From: Pseudomonadota bacterium
GTDB taxonomy: Bacteria; Pseudomonadota; Alphaproteobacteria; Rhizobiales; Xanthobacteraceae
Direction: 5' to 3'
Length of the DNA: 5,436 nucleotides
Assembly (NCBI GenBank): GCA_023391175.1
Contig: JAEWBL010000267.1
Span: forward strand, 1 to 5,436
Shown: one piece after another, positions 1 through 5,436 of the stretch
Position numbering within the stretch: position 1 is the stretch's first letter
Layout of the letters: each line of letters begins with the position of its first letter
Program-made: the position numbers and the translations under genes
The notes under the pieces: model-generated
Databases searched by the model: none
Told to the model about the DNA's origin: nothing
What the model saw: the letters and a program-made list of their open reading frames with translations, nothing else

Positions 1-180
1 GGCCTGCTCCTCGCCGAAGGGCGTGGGCGCAGGCCCGCTGGGCTCCTGCGCGAGGCCGAGCGCTGGCTGCCGTCTCTTTTGCCGCTCCGGGATTCACGTG
101 CTGAACAAATACGCTCGGGCACGCGACTTTCTTTCCTGCCGGTGATCGACTCTGCCCTGCAAGAATACTGCGCCGGTTAA
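1..180 (+). CDS. Possible C-terminal end of an unidentified gene entering from the left edge
   Basis: Reading from base 1, the plus-strand frame stays open for 59 codons and stops at TAA (178-180). The fragment is leucine-, arginine- and glutamate-rich in its first half and ends ...DSALQEYCAG. The first 30 codons have mostly G or C in the third position (about 25 of 30), as expected for a real gene here, but the second half drifts to A/T-ending codons. No domain or family is recognisable. A minus-strand frame over bases 1-60 also has very high G/C third positions but has no ATG, GTG or TTG between its in-frame stop and the edge, so it cannot begin in this window. This may be the tail of a real gene or only an open frame in GC-rich DNA; the sequence left of the window would decide it. 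Confidence 0.25.
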   Translation, partial: GLLLAEGRGRRPAGLLREAERWLPSLLPLRDSRAEQIRSGTRLSFLPVIDSALQEYCAG

Positions 181-222
181 TCTTACCTTCGGTCAGCTAT
201 GCTGCCGCAATTGCTCCCGAAG

Positions 223-254
223 TTGCCTTAATTTTTTGCAACGCACAGCATAAT
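223..254 (+). promoter_or_regulatory. Weak candidate promoter for the glycosyltransferase gene
   Basis: TTGCCT (223-228) resembles a sigma-70 -35 box and CATAAT (249-254) a -10 box. The 20-nt spacing is longer than the usual 16-18, which weakens the call. The location, in the AT-richest part of the intergenic region, is the main support. If used, transcription would start near 260 and leave a leader of about 130 nt that includes the palindrome at 346-359. Confidence 0.2.
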
Positions 255-345
255 TTTGTTGCGATCCTCCTCTACTCCATCTTAGCTGTGATCCGCGTAG
301 CTGCCTGCGGTAATATGGTGGTGTATCGCGCTGGGGGCCTGGAAG

Positions 346-359
346 CGATTCCGGAATCG
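346..359. repeat. Perfect 14-bp palindrome CGATTCCGGAATCG
   Basis: The site reads identically on both strands over 14 bases, centred on CCGG at 351-354, and ends 34 bases before the start codon at 394. The symmetry breaks at the next base pair (G at 345, G at 360). Such a palindrome could bind a dimeric regulator. As RNA it lacks a free loop, so DNA binding is more likely than a hairpin function. No known operator consensus is recognised, and it may be chance. Confidence 0.45.
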
Positions 360-393
360 GCGCGACAGGAGTTGGGTTCGGGATCCTCCATCA

Positions 394-2022
394 ATGTCGT
401 TCCTCGATATCGAACGTCGGCCGGGCGCGATTGCGGACGCGTGCGCCCTTGTCCTCATCGCCGGTGTGGCGGTCATCGCCGCTCTCACCTTTTCCGATTA
501 TGGCCTCGGCTGGGATGACTTCACCCACTCCCAGTATGGCGACCTGCTCTATTCCTACTTTTCGTCAGGCTTGACGCATCGGAAGGTCTTTTCCTTCGTC
601 AACCTGTATTATTACGGCGGCGGCTTCGATCTCGCGGCGGCCGCCCTCTCCAAGGCGCTGCCCTTCGTCGATGTCTTCGACATCCGCCGCCTTCTGGGCG
701 GGCTGGTCGGCGTGTTCGGCTTTGTCCTGGTGTGGCGGGCCGGCCGGCGGCTTGCCGGGCCGTGGGGCGGGCTTGCTGCCGTCGCCCTCCTCATGATCTG
801 CCCGCTCTATTACGGGCACATGTTCATGAACGCGAAGGACGCGCCCTTCGCCGTGGCCGTGGCCGGCGTGCTCTATGCCTGCATCCGCGCGTTCGATGAA
901 TTTCCCCAGCCCTCGCCGCGCACCGTGACGCTGTTCGGCCTGTTTCTGGGCCTTGCCATCGGCACCCGCGTCCTCGGTCTACTTTGCGGCGTGTATCTCG
1001 CCGCCGCCATCGCCTTCGTGCTGGCGGTGGAGTGCGTGCGCCTCGGCATCAAGCCGGCGCTGCTGCGCACCCTGCGCTTCACCGGCCTCCTGATGCTGGG
1101 CCTGCCGCTGGCCTATTTCGTGCTCGGCATCGTCTGGCCCTGGGGCGTCGCGGAGCCGCTCAATCCGTTGGTGGCGCTCCAATATTACTCGCACTTCTGG
1201 GAAGTGCCGTGGCGAGAGATGTTCGAGGGCCGGCCCATCCTCGTGCCGGACATGCCGCGCACCTACGTGCCCACGCTCTTCTCCGTGCAGATGCCCGAGC
1301 TGTTCCTCGGCCTTGCGGTGGCAGGCGCTGCGGGCGCGATCGTCTCGGCTTTCGTGGGCAAGGATACCCCCGCCAAGCGCGCGCGGCTGGTTCTGATCGT
1401 TACCGCCGCCGCCTTCCCGGTGCTGCTCACGGTCGTCACCCGCCCGGTGATGTACAACGGCATCCGCCACTTCGTGTTCGTCACGCCCGCCCTGGCGCTG
1501 CTTGGCGGCTATGCGGCGGCGTGGCTGTGGCAGAAGGCGCAGGGCCTCCCGCGTCTCGCCCAGGCCGCCGTGGCCGCGACTTTCGCGGTCGGGTTCGTGG
1601 TGCCGGCGGTGGACTTCCACAATCTCCACCCCTACGAATATACCTACTACAACCACTTCGTCGGCGGCATCAAGGGCGCGGACGATCTGTTCATGCTCGA
1701 TTACTGGGGTCTTGCCTTCAAGCAGGCCACGGAGGAGCTGGACGAATATGTGGAGCAGCACCGGCGCACCCTCCCCCAGGGCCGCAAGCTGCGCGTGGCA
1801 GTCTGCGGCCCCCACTTCGCCGCCGCTGCAGAATTGGGGCCGCGCTACGAGACGACCTACGACAGCAGCAATGCGGACTTCTATATGCGTCTCGGCGAGT
1901 TCTATTGCGCCGACGTGAAGGCGCCGCTGCTGGTGAAGGTCGAGCGCGAGGGCGTCACCTACGCCACCGTCTACGACGTGCGCGGGCGGCCGTTCCCGAG
2001 CGTCTTCGCCGCCGGGCAGTAG
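394..2022 (+). CDS. Putative GT39/ArnT-like membrane glycosyltransferase
   Basis: This 542-residue protein has about ten hydrophobic membrane-spanning stretches (roughly 14-33, 99-116, 123-140, 150-166, 177-212, 228-247, 302-321, 331-349, 357-378, 386-405) followed by a more polar C-terminal part of about 130 residues. Family members use a polyprenyl-phosphate-linked sugar and transfer it to an acceptor on the outer face of the cytoplasmic membrane. The acidic pair D41-D42 in the first loop (GLGWDDFTHSQYGD) matches the position of the GT39 catalytic acid motif. N146-K148-D149-P151 (MNAKDAP) and the HPYEYTYYN (412-420) to DYWG (436-439) stretches resemble blocks conserved in bacterial relatives. 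Cys471 and Cys505 lie in the C-terminal part and could pair. The ATG at 394 has no close Shine-Dalgarno; the nearest AGGAG (367-371) is 22 nt away, but no better start is in frame. The gene stands alone and ends before a strong terminator. The sugar and acceptor cannot be read from the sequence. Confidence 0.85.
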   Translation: MSFLDIERRPGAIADACALVLIAGVAVIAALTFSDYGLGWDDFTHSQYGDLLYSYFSSGLTHRKVFSFVNLYYYGGGFDLAAAALSKALPFVDVFDIRRLLGGLVGVFGFVLVWRAGRRLAGPWGGLAAVALLMICPLYYGHMFMNAKDAPFAVAVAGVLYACIRAFDEFPQPSPRTVTLFGLFLGLAIGTRVLGLLCGVYLAAAIAFVLAVECVRLGIKPALLRTLRFTGLLMLGLPLAYFVLGIVWPWGVAEPLNPLVALQYYSHFWEVPWREMFEGRPILVPDMPRTYVPTLFSVQMPELFLGLAVAGAAGAIVSAFVGKDTPAKRARLVLIVTAAAFPVLLTVVTRPVMYNGIRHFVFVTPALALLGGYAAAWLWQKAQGLPRLAQAAVAATFAVGFVVPAVDFHNLHPYEYTYYNHFVGGIKGADDLFMLDYWGLAFKQATEELDEYVEQHRRTLPQGRKLRVAVCGPHFAAAAELGPRYETTYDSSNADFYMRLGEFYCADVKAPLLVKVEREGVTYATVYDVRGRPFPSVFAAGQ

Positions 2023-2044
2023 GGTCGGAGATTCAAAGGAGTCG

Positions 2045-2072
2045 AAAAGGCCGGGCGTGAGCCCGGCCTTTT
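2045..2072. terminator. Bidirectional intrinsic terminator between convergent genes
   Basis: Arms 2045-2056 (AAAAGGCCGGGC) and 2061-2072 (GCCCGGCCTTTT) pair perfectly over 12 bp around a GTGA loop (2057-2060). Reading either strand gives a GC-rich stem followed by four U, so it can stop transcription from the glycosyltransferase gene (stop at 2022) and from the esterase-like gene arriving on the other strand (stop at 2100). The U tract is short, because the sequence after TTTT becomes GC-mixed. Confidence 0.9.
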
Positions 2073-2099
2073 GCGTTCTTGCGGCGATCGCGCGCCGGC

Positions 2100-3494
2100 T
2101 CACTTGGCGCCCAGCAGCTCCGGCACGCTGAGGAGGACGAACTCGTTGTCGTCGTTCTTCTGCGGGCTGCGGCCGGCCGAATAGGGCAGGTTGTTGTCGT
2201 TGCCCACCACGATCTCGGTGGGGCTCACCATCACCACGTCCTCGATGGTGAAGAAGGGGAAGTCGAGCACGCCCTCGGTGCCGCCCTGCTTCGCCTTGCC
2301 GTTCGGATCCTTGATGGCGAGAAGGTCGATATAGCCCACTTTGCGCACCGGCTCGCCGGCGGTCTCGGGCGAGAAGGCGATCTTGTAGACGCGCTTGAAC
2401 TGGGCCGACTTGTCGAAGCAGCTCGGCTCGACCTTGCCTGCGGCGCAGGCCTTGAAGCGGGAGCCTTCCAGGCTGTCGCGCTCGATGACGAGGCCGTGGG
2501 TGTCGTCGATCATGTTGAAGTCGCCGATGGCATTGCCCGCCACCGCCAGCGGATACTTCCACGAGCGGCCGGTCCATTCGCGCTTGCCGAGGTCGAACTC
2601 GACGATGCGCAGGACTTCCGCATCACCCACCTTCTCCTTGCCGCCGGCGGCCGCATCGAACAGCGGGCCTTCGAGCAGCGCATAGAGCTTGGTCTTGTCC
2701 GGGGAGAGGGCCATGCCCTCGAAGCCCTTGGAACGATAGACGTTGAAGGCCACCTTGCCGTCCGGCGCGCCCGGCGTGGTGACGGCGGGATGATCGGGGG
2801 AGCGCACCACCTTGCCGTCCACCTTGGTCTCGAACACGGCCTTCACCTTGCCATCGAGATCGGTCTCGATGAGGAAGGGACCGAACTCGTCACCGAACCA
2901 CAGGCTGTCACCCACGCGCTGGATCGATTCGAGATCGAAGTCGGAGCCGGTCAGGTAGCGCGTGGCGGTGCCTTCCATGACGATGGGGTAGGGCACCTTG
3001 CGGTCGGGGTCGCTGATGAAGATGGTCTTCAGGCGCTCGATGGTGCCGGCCGTGAAGTCCATCTTCAGCCGGTGCGCCGTGAGCATGGCGTCCGGCGAAT
3101 TGGCCTTGGAGCCGAAGCCGTTGTCGGTCAGCACCAGGAAATTCCCGTCGCCCTCGGAAACGATGCCGGAGAAGCCCTGCACCGGCTGCCCGTCGAACGG
3201 CAGCGAGAGGCCCGTCTCGCGCGGCGCAGCGGGATTGGAGAGAACGCTCACGCCCTTCACGCTGCCGATGGCGTCGATCCGCGCGCGATCGGCATTGGTG
3301 AACTTGCCCGACGTCTTCAACGCATCCGGCGCGTCTGCAGGGGCGGGGACGAAGGTGGCGGCCGGCAGGACCACATGTCCGGCGAGGACGGCCGGGAAGG
3401 CGGTGCCTTCGGCGGTCTTATCCTGCGAAAGGGCGGGTGAAACGAAGGCGGCGCCGGCGAGCAACGCGAGGGCAACGCATTTCAGGGTGCGCAT
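2100..3494 (-). CDS. Secreted phytase-like esterase-family protein
   Basis: The protein has 464 residues with a classical signal peptide: basic start (MRTLK), hydrophobic core to about residue 19, and a likely cleavage near residues 23-24 (PALS-Q), so it should be exported to the periplasm or beyond. The mature part resembles the phytase-like 'esterase-like activity' family (Pfam Phytase-like), probably a beta-propeller. Supporting blocks are GFSGIV (107-112), LTDNGFGSK (122-130), DLES (187-190), WFGDEFGPF (199-207), KGFEGMALSPD (256-266), VIERD (336-340) and GNDNNLPYSAGR (431-442). Many conserved Asp/Glu/Asn residues suggest metal or phosphate handling, but the substrate is unknown for most members and true phytase activity should not be assumed. 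Cys350 and Cys359 could form a disulfide. The ATG at 3494 is chosen over an in-frame ATG 27 codons upstream because it has a strong GGAGG and begins the signal peptide directly. It lies 95 bp downstream of zntB on the same strand. Confidence 0.87.
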   Translation of the reverse strand: MRTLKCVALALLAGAAFVSPALSQDKTAEGTAFPAVLAGHVVLPAATFVPAPADAPDALKTSGKFTNADRARIDAIGSVKGVSVLSNPAAPRETGLSLPFDGQPVQGFSGIVSEGDGNFLVLTDNGFGSKANSPDAMLTAHRLKMDFTAGTIERLKTIFISDPDRKVPYPIVMEGTATRYLTGSDFDLESIQRVGDSLWFGDEFGPFLIETDLDGKVKAVFETKVDGKVVRSPDHPAVTTPGAPDGKVAFNVYRSKGFEGMALSPDKTKLYALLEGPLFDAAAGGKEKVGDAEVLRIVEFDLGKREWTGRSWKYPLAVAGNAIGDFNMIDDTHGLVIERDSLEGSRFKACAAGKVEPSCFDKSAQFKRVYKIAFSPETAGEPVRKVGYIDLLAIKDPNGKAKQGGTEGVLDFPFFTIEDVVMVSPTEIVVGNDNNLPYSAGRSPQKNDDNEFVLLSVPELLGAK

Positions 3495-3500
3495 GGGAAA

Positions 3501-3505
3501 CCTCC
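3501..3505 (-). promoter_or_regulatory. Ribosome binding site fixing the esterase-like gene start
   Basis: The minus strand reads GGAGG six bases before the ATG at 3494. This decides the start: the alternative ATG at 3575 would add 27 residues in front of the signal peptide and lacks a comparable site. Confidence 0.85.
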
Positions 3506-3589
3506 AAAGGTCCGTGCGCACCGCATCTGCGGCACCATCCTTGACGCGGTGGAGACAGCCGCGCGAACTTTGCATGACCTAAAGGAAGA

Positions 3590-4585
3590 TCAGATCCATT
3601 TCAGCCGGCGGAACGTCCACAGGAGGACGAAGCCGAGCAGCAGAAGGAACACGCAGAGCGCCCAGAAGGCCGCGGGATCCGTGCTGCCGGGGATGCCGCC
3701 CACGTTCATGCCGAACATACCCGAAATCAGCGTCATGGGGGCGAACACCACCGTGACCACGGCAAGCACCAGCATGGACTTGTTCATCTGCTCGGCGCGG
3801 GCGTCCACCATCTGGTCGCGGATGACCGCCGCTCGCTCGCGCACGCTGTCTAGCTCTTCGGAGAAGCGGGCCACGCGGTCGGCGGCGTCGCGCAGGCGGT
3901 TTCGGTCCTTCGGCCCCATCCAGGGGTCATCCTCGAGCGCGAAATGGTTGAGCGCCTCGCGCTGGGGCGCGATGTGCCGGCGCAGCTTGATGGCCACCCG
4001 GCGCAGCACCGCGAGCTTGGGCAGAAGCTCGGATGTCTCGGTGACGAGGACGGCATCCTCGAGCTCGTCCGCCTCCTCGATCAGGGTCGTCACCACCGCG
4101 TCGACCCGCTCCACGAGGCGCATGGAGAGGTCGGCCACGAACTCGCCCTGCGTGCGCGGGCAGCGGCCACGGCCGAGCGCATCCTCGAAATCGGCGATGG
4201 CGGAAAGGAAGTCGTGCTGAACCGAGACGATGCGCTGGGCGTCCACCCAGAGGTGGACGGTGATGAGCTCCTCGGGGAGCGCGTTGCGCTGCAAATTGAT
4301 GCCGCGCAGGGAGAGGAGCGCACCATCGGCGAACATCACGCAGCGCGGGCGGCACTGGTCCTCGGCCATGATTTCCAGCGCATGCCCCTCCAGGCCGCTG
4401 TCGACCCGCAGCCACGTCTGCGGCGCGCGGGGCAGATGGCGGAAATGCAGCCAGACAAACCCGCCTTCGGGCGCCGTCGCGGAGATGGCATCCTCCGGTT
4501 TGATGCGACCTGCGCCGCCCTTGCCATCGAACCACCATGCCGAGACGAGGCCCTGCGTGTCGATGGTGGAGGCGAGAGCGGCCAT
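3590..4585 (-). CDS. zntB: ZntB-type zinc transporter, CorA superfamily
   Basis: The 331-residue product matches ZntB in architecture and length (E. coli ZntB has 327). A large cytoplasmic N-terminal domain is followed by long charged helices and two C-terminal membrane helices (about 270-290 and 306-324). The signature GMN (292-294), within GMFGMNVGGIPG, lies right after the first helix; GGIPG is typical of ZntB rather than Mg2+-type CorA, which has YGMNF. AWWFDGKGG near the N-terminus, WLH (45-47), RPR (79-81), APQRE (206-210) and the basic C-terminal end FRRLKWI also resemble E. coli ZntB. Family members form homopentamers in the inner membrane and move Zn2+, with uptake coupled to protons reported for the E. 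coli protein. The ATG at 4585 gives an N-terminus like that of E. coli. An in-frame GTG at 4624 would add 13 residues; neither start has a strong ribosome site. The gene follows the dipeptidase gene by 76 bp and may be co-transcribed with it. Confidence 0.9.
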   Translation of the reverse strand: MAALASTIDTQGLVSAWWFDGKGGAGRIKPEDAISATAPEGGFVWLHFRHLPRAPQTWLRVDSGLEGHALEIMAEDQCRPRCVMFADGALLSLRGINLQRNALPEELITVHLWVDAQRIVSVQHDFLSAIADFEDALGRGRCPRTQGEFVADLSMRLVERVDAVVTTLIEEADELEDAVLVTETSELLPKLAVLRRVAIKLRRHIAPQREALNHFALEDDPWMGPKDRNRLRDAADRVARFSEELDSVRERAAVIRDQMVDARAEQMNKSMLVLAVVTVVFAPMTLISGMFGMNVGGIPGSTDPAAFWALCVFLLLLGFVLLWTFRRLKWI

Positions 4586-4600
4586 GGCAGGTTCCGTCGC

Positions 4601-4659
4601 TGACGTTACGGGCCTTCCTCGCACGATTGCACGACGCGAAAAAGTCTAGCGTTACGTCA
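4601..4659. repeat. Imperfect inverted repeat TGACGTWACG flanking the zntB upstream region
   Basis: The plus strand reads TGACGTTACG at 4601-4610, and the minus strand reads TGACGTAACG over 4659-4650. The two 10-base arms agree at 9 positions and are separated by 39 bases. Both arms lie between the dipeptidase stop (4662) and the preferred zntB ATG (4585), where an operator or promoter would sit. The outer arm includes TTGACG (4660-4655, minus), a good -35-like box, but the bases 17 further on (GCGTCG) are a poor -10 box. Confidence 0.35.
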
Positions 4660-4661
4660 AC

Positions 4662-5436
4662 TCACGCGCCGGCAAGGGCGTCGAGAATCCGCACCCAGCT
4701 TCGCGTGCCCTTGTGGAAGGACGTCAGGTCGTACTTCTCATTGGGGGAATGGACGCGGTCGTCGTCCAGGGCGAAGCCGATCAGCAGCGTGTCCACGCCC
4801 AGACGGTCCTTGAACTGGCCCACCACGGGGATGGAGCCGCCCGAGCCGATGGTGACCGGTGCGACGCCCCATTCCGCCGCGAGGGCCCCGGCGGCGTGGC
4901 CGAGGTCCGGGCTTTCCGGCGGCACGAGGAAGGCACGGGCGCCCTCGCCCCAATGGAACACGGCGCGGCAGTCGGCGGGCACCCGCGCCGCCACGAACGC
5001 CTCGAAGCCGGCGCGCAGCTTGGCCGGATCCTGGTCCGCCACGAGACGGAAGGAGATCTTGGCGGTCGCCCGGGCGGGGATGATGGTCTTGGTTCCGGCG
5101 CCGGTGTAGCCGCCGAAGATGCCGTTGACCTCGAAGGTCGGCCGCGACTGGATCTGCTCGATCACCAGCCGGTCGCTCTCGCCAGCCGAGACCGAGAGGC
5201 CGACCGGCTTCAGGAAGGCCTCGGCGGTCAGCCCCAGCGCCTGCCAGCGGGCACGGACGTCAGCGGGCGGCTCACGCACATCGTCGTAAAAGCCGGGCAG
5301 GGTAACGCGGCCGTCGGCGTCATGGGCATCGGCGAGGATGGCCGCCAGCACATGGATGGGGTTGCGTGCCGCGCCGCCGAACAGGCCGGAGTGCAGATCC
5401 CGGTCGGCGCCCTCGATGGTCAGCTCGGTGTGGAGG
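4662..5436 (-). CDS. M20-family metallo-dipeptidase, N-terminal part outside window
   Basis: The frame is open from the right edge to TGA at 4662-4664, giving the last 257 residues of a protein that in this family usually has about 450-470. The N-terminal catalytic part with most zinc ligands is therefore missing only because of the window edge. Visible blocks are typical of the M20 dipeptidase/carnosinase (CNDP2-like) group: DLHSGLFGG, whose His reaches the neighbouring subunit's active site in CNDP2; VTLPGFYDDV; FGGYTGAGTKTIIP; the substrate-binding GGSIPVV; and the late HSPNEKYD, whose His is a metal ligand. An in-frame GTG at 5351 is internal, because homologous sequence continues upstream of it to the edge. 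The likely role is hydrolysis of dipeptides or short peptides in the cytoplasm using two metal ions. It would be the first visible gene of a possible minus-strand run with zntB and the esterase-like gene. Exact substrate is unknown. Confidence 0.92.
   Translation of the reverse strand, partial: LHTELTIEGADRDLHSGLFGGAARNPIHVLAAILADAHDADGRVTLPGFYDDVREPPADVRARWQALGLTAEAFLKPVGLSVSAGESDRLVIEQIQSRPTFEVNGIFGGYTGAGTKTIIPARATAKISFRLVADQDPAKLRAGFEAFVAARVPADCRAVFHWGEGARAFLVPPESPDLGHAAGALAAEWGVAPVTIGSGGSIPVVGQFKDRLGVDTLLIGFALDDDRVHSPNEKYDLTSFHKGTRSWVRILDALAGA

Larger units (their letters stand above)
181..393. other. AT-richer intergenic leader before the glycosyltransferase gene
   Basis: No credible gene is visible here. 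Composition changes clearly from the surrounding GC-rich DNA: about 181-290 carries T-rich runs (for example around 229-237 and 251-260), then GC content rises again toward the start codon at 394. This is where a promoter and a long 5' leader for the downstream membrane gene would be expected. It contains a weak promoter candidate and a 14-bp palindrome, listed separately. A 76-codon open frame starting at a GTG (288) overlaps the next gene in another frame and looks like a shadow. No tRNA-like or riboswitch-like fold was recognised by eye. Confidence 0.6.

Noticed and set aside
1..60. A minus-strand frame with very high G/C third positions at the left edge
   Set aside because: It has no usable start codon between its in-frame stop (94-96) and the window edge, so it cannot be supported as a gene here.
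238..262. Inverted GCAAC...GTTGC in the AT-rich leader
   Set aside because: Only 5 paired bases around a 15-base loop; this is expected by chance and not followed by a clear T run.
984..2060. A 358-codon plus-strand frame inside the glycosyltransferase gene
   Set aside because: It is Arg/Ala/Pro-rich out-of-frame translation of the real gene and runs into the terminator hairpin.
2057..2131. A 24-codon frame starting at GTG after an AAAGGAG stretch (2035-2041)
   Set aside because: The start is inside the terminator loop, the spacing to the ribosome-like site is too long (15 bases), and the frame runs antisense into the next gene.
979..2577. A 532-codon minus-strand open frame spanning the glycosyltransferase 3' half, the terminator and part of the esterase-like gene
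   Set aside because: It is antisense to two well-supported genes, crosses their terminator, and has low-complexity Arg/Gly/His/Gln-rich protein sequence, as expected for a shadow frame in GC-rich DNA.
2079..3440. A 453-codon plus-strand open frame opposite the esterase-like gene
   Set aside because: It lies almost wholly antisense to a gene with a signal peptide, ribosome site and family motifs; its product is His/Glu/Gly/Leu-rich without domain features.
3510..3570. Small inverted repeats in the zntB to esterase-like gap (a CCGCA/TGCGG pair with a 2-base loop, and a CGCGG/CCGCG pair)
   Set aside because: Stems are only about 5 bp and none is followed by a T run on the minus strand, so they do not support a terminator or structured RNA.
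3944..4603. A 219-codon plus-strand frame opposite zntB
   Set aside because: It is fully antisense to a gene with strong ZntB signatures and shows no family motifs of its own.

Overview
The window is high-GC, compact bacterial DNA with third-codon positions strongly biased to G/C. Protein content and style suggest an alphaproteobacterium, most likely of the Rhizobiales/Hyphomicrobiales (something like Xanthobacteraceae). That placement is inference from codon style and family resemblance, not from a marker gene.

Layout. Positions 1-393 are mostly non-coding. An open frame running in from the left edge ends with TAA at 178-180 and may be the tail of another gene. It is followed by a noticeably AT-richer leader holding a weak promoter candidate and a perfect 14-bp palindrome. 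Positions 394-2022 (+) encode a polytopic membrane protein of the GT39/ArnT-like glycosyltransferase type. A perfect 12-bp hairpin flanked by A and T runs (2045-2072) sits between this gene and the convergent next one, and can end transcription from both sides. On the minus strand follow, in the order they would be transcribed: an M20-family dipeptidase cut by the right edge (4662-5436), a ZntB-type CorA-superfamily metal transporter (3590-4585), and a secreted phytase-like esterase-family protein with a clear signal peptide (2100-3494).

How the genes relate. The three minus-strand genes are co-directional with short gaps (76 bp from dipeptidase stop to preferred zntB start, 95 bp from zntB stop to the esterase-like start) and no convincing terminator between them, so read-through is possible. 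Nothing in the sequence ties them into one pathway. A loose link is that M20 dipeptidases are metal-dependent (usually zinc) and ZntB moves zinc, but this adjacency may be chance. The membrane glycosyltransferase is a separate transcription unit, probably acting on a lipid-linked sugar in the envelope.

No mobile element, CRISPR array, tRNA, rRNA or recognisable new multi-gene system was seen. The window looks like ordinary chromosomal housekeeping and envelope genes. The points worth a second look are small: the palindrome before the glycosyltransferase gene, an inverted repeat around the zntB start, and the exact two-way terminator.
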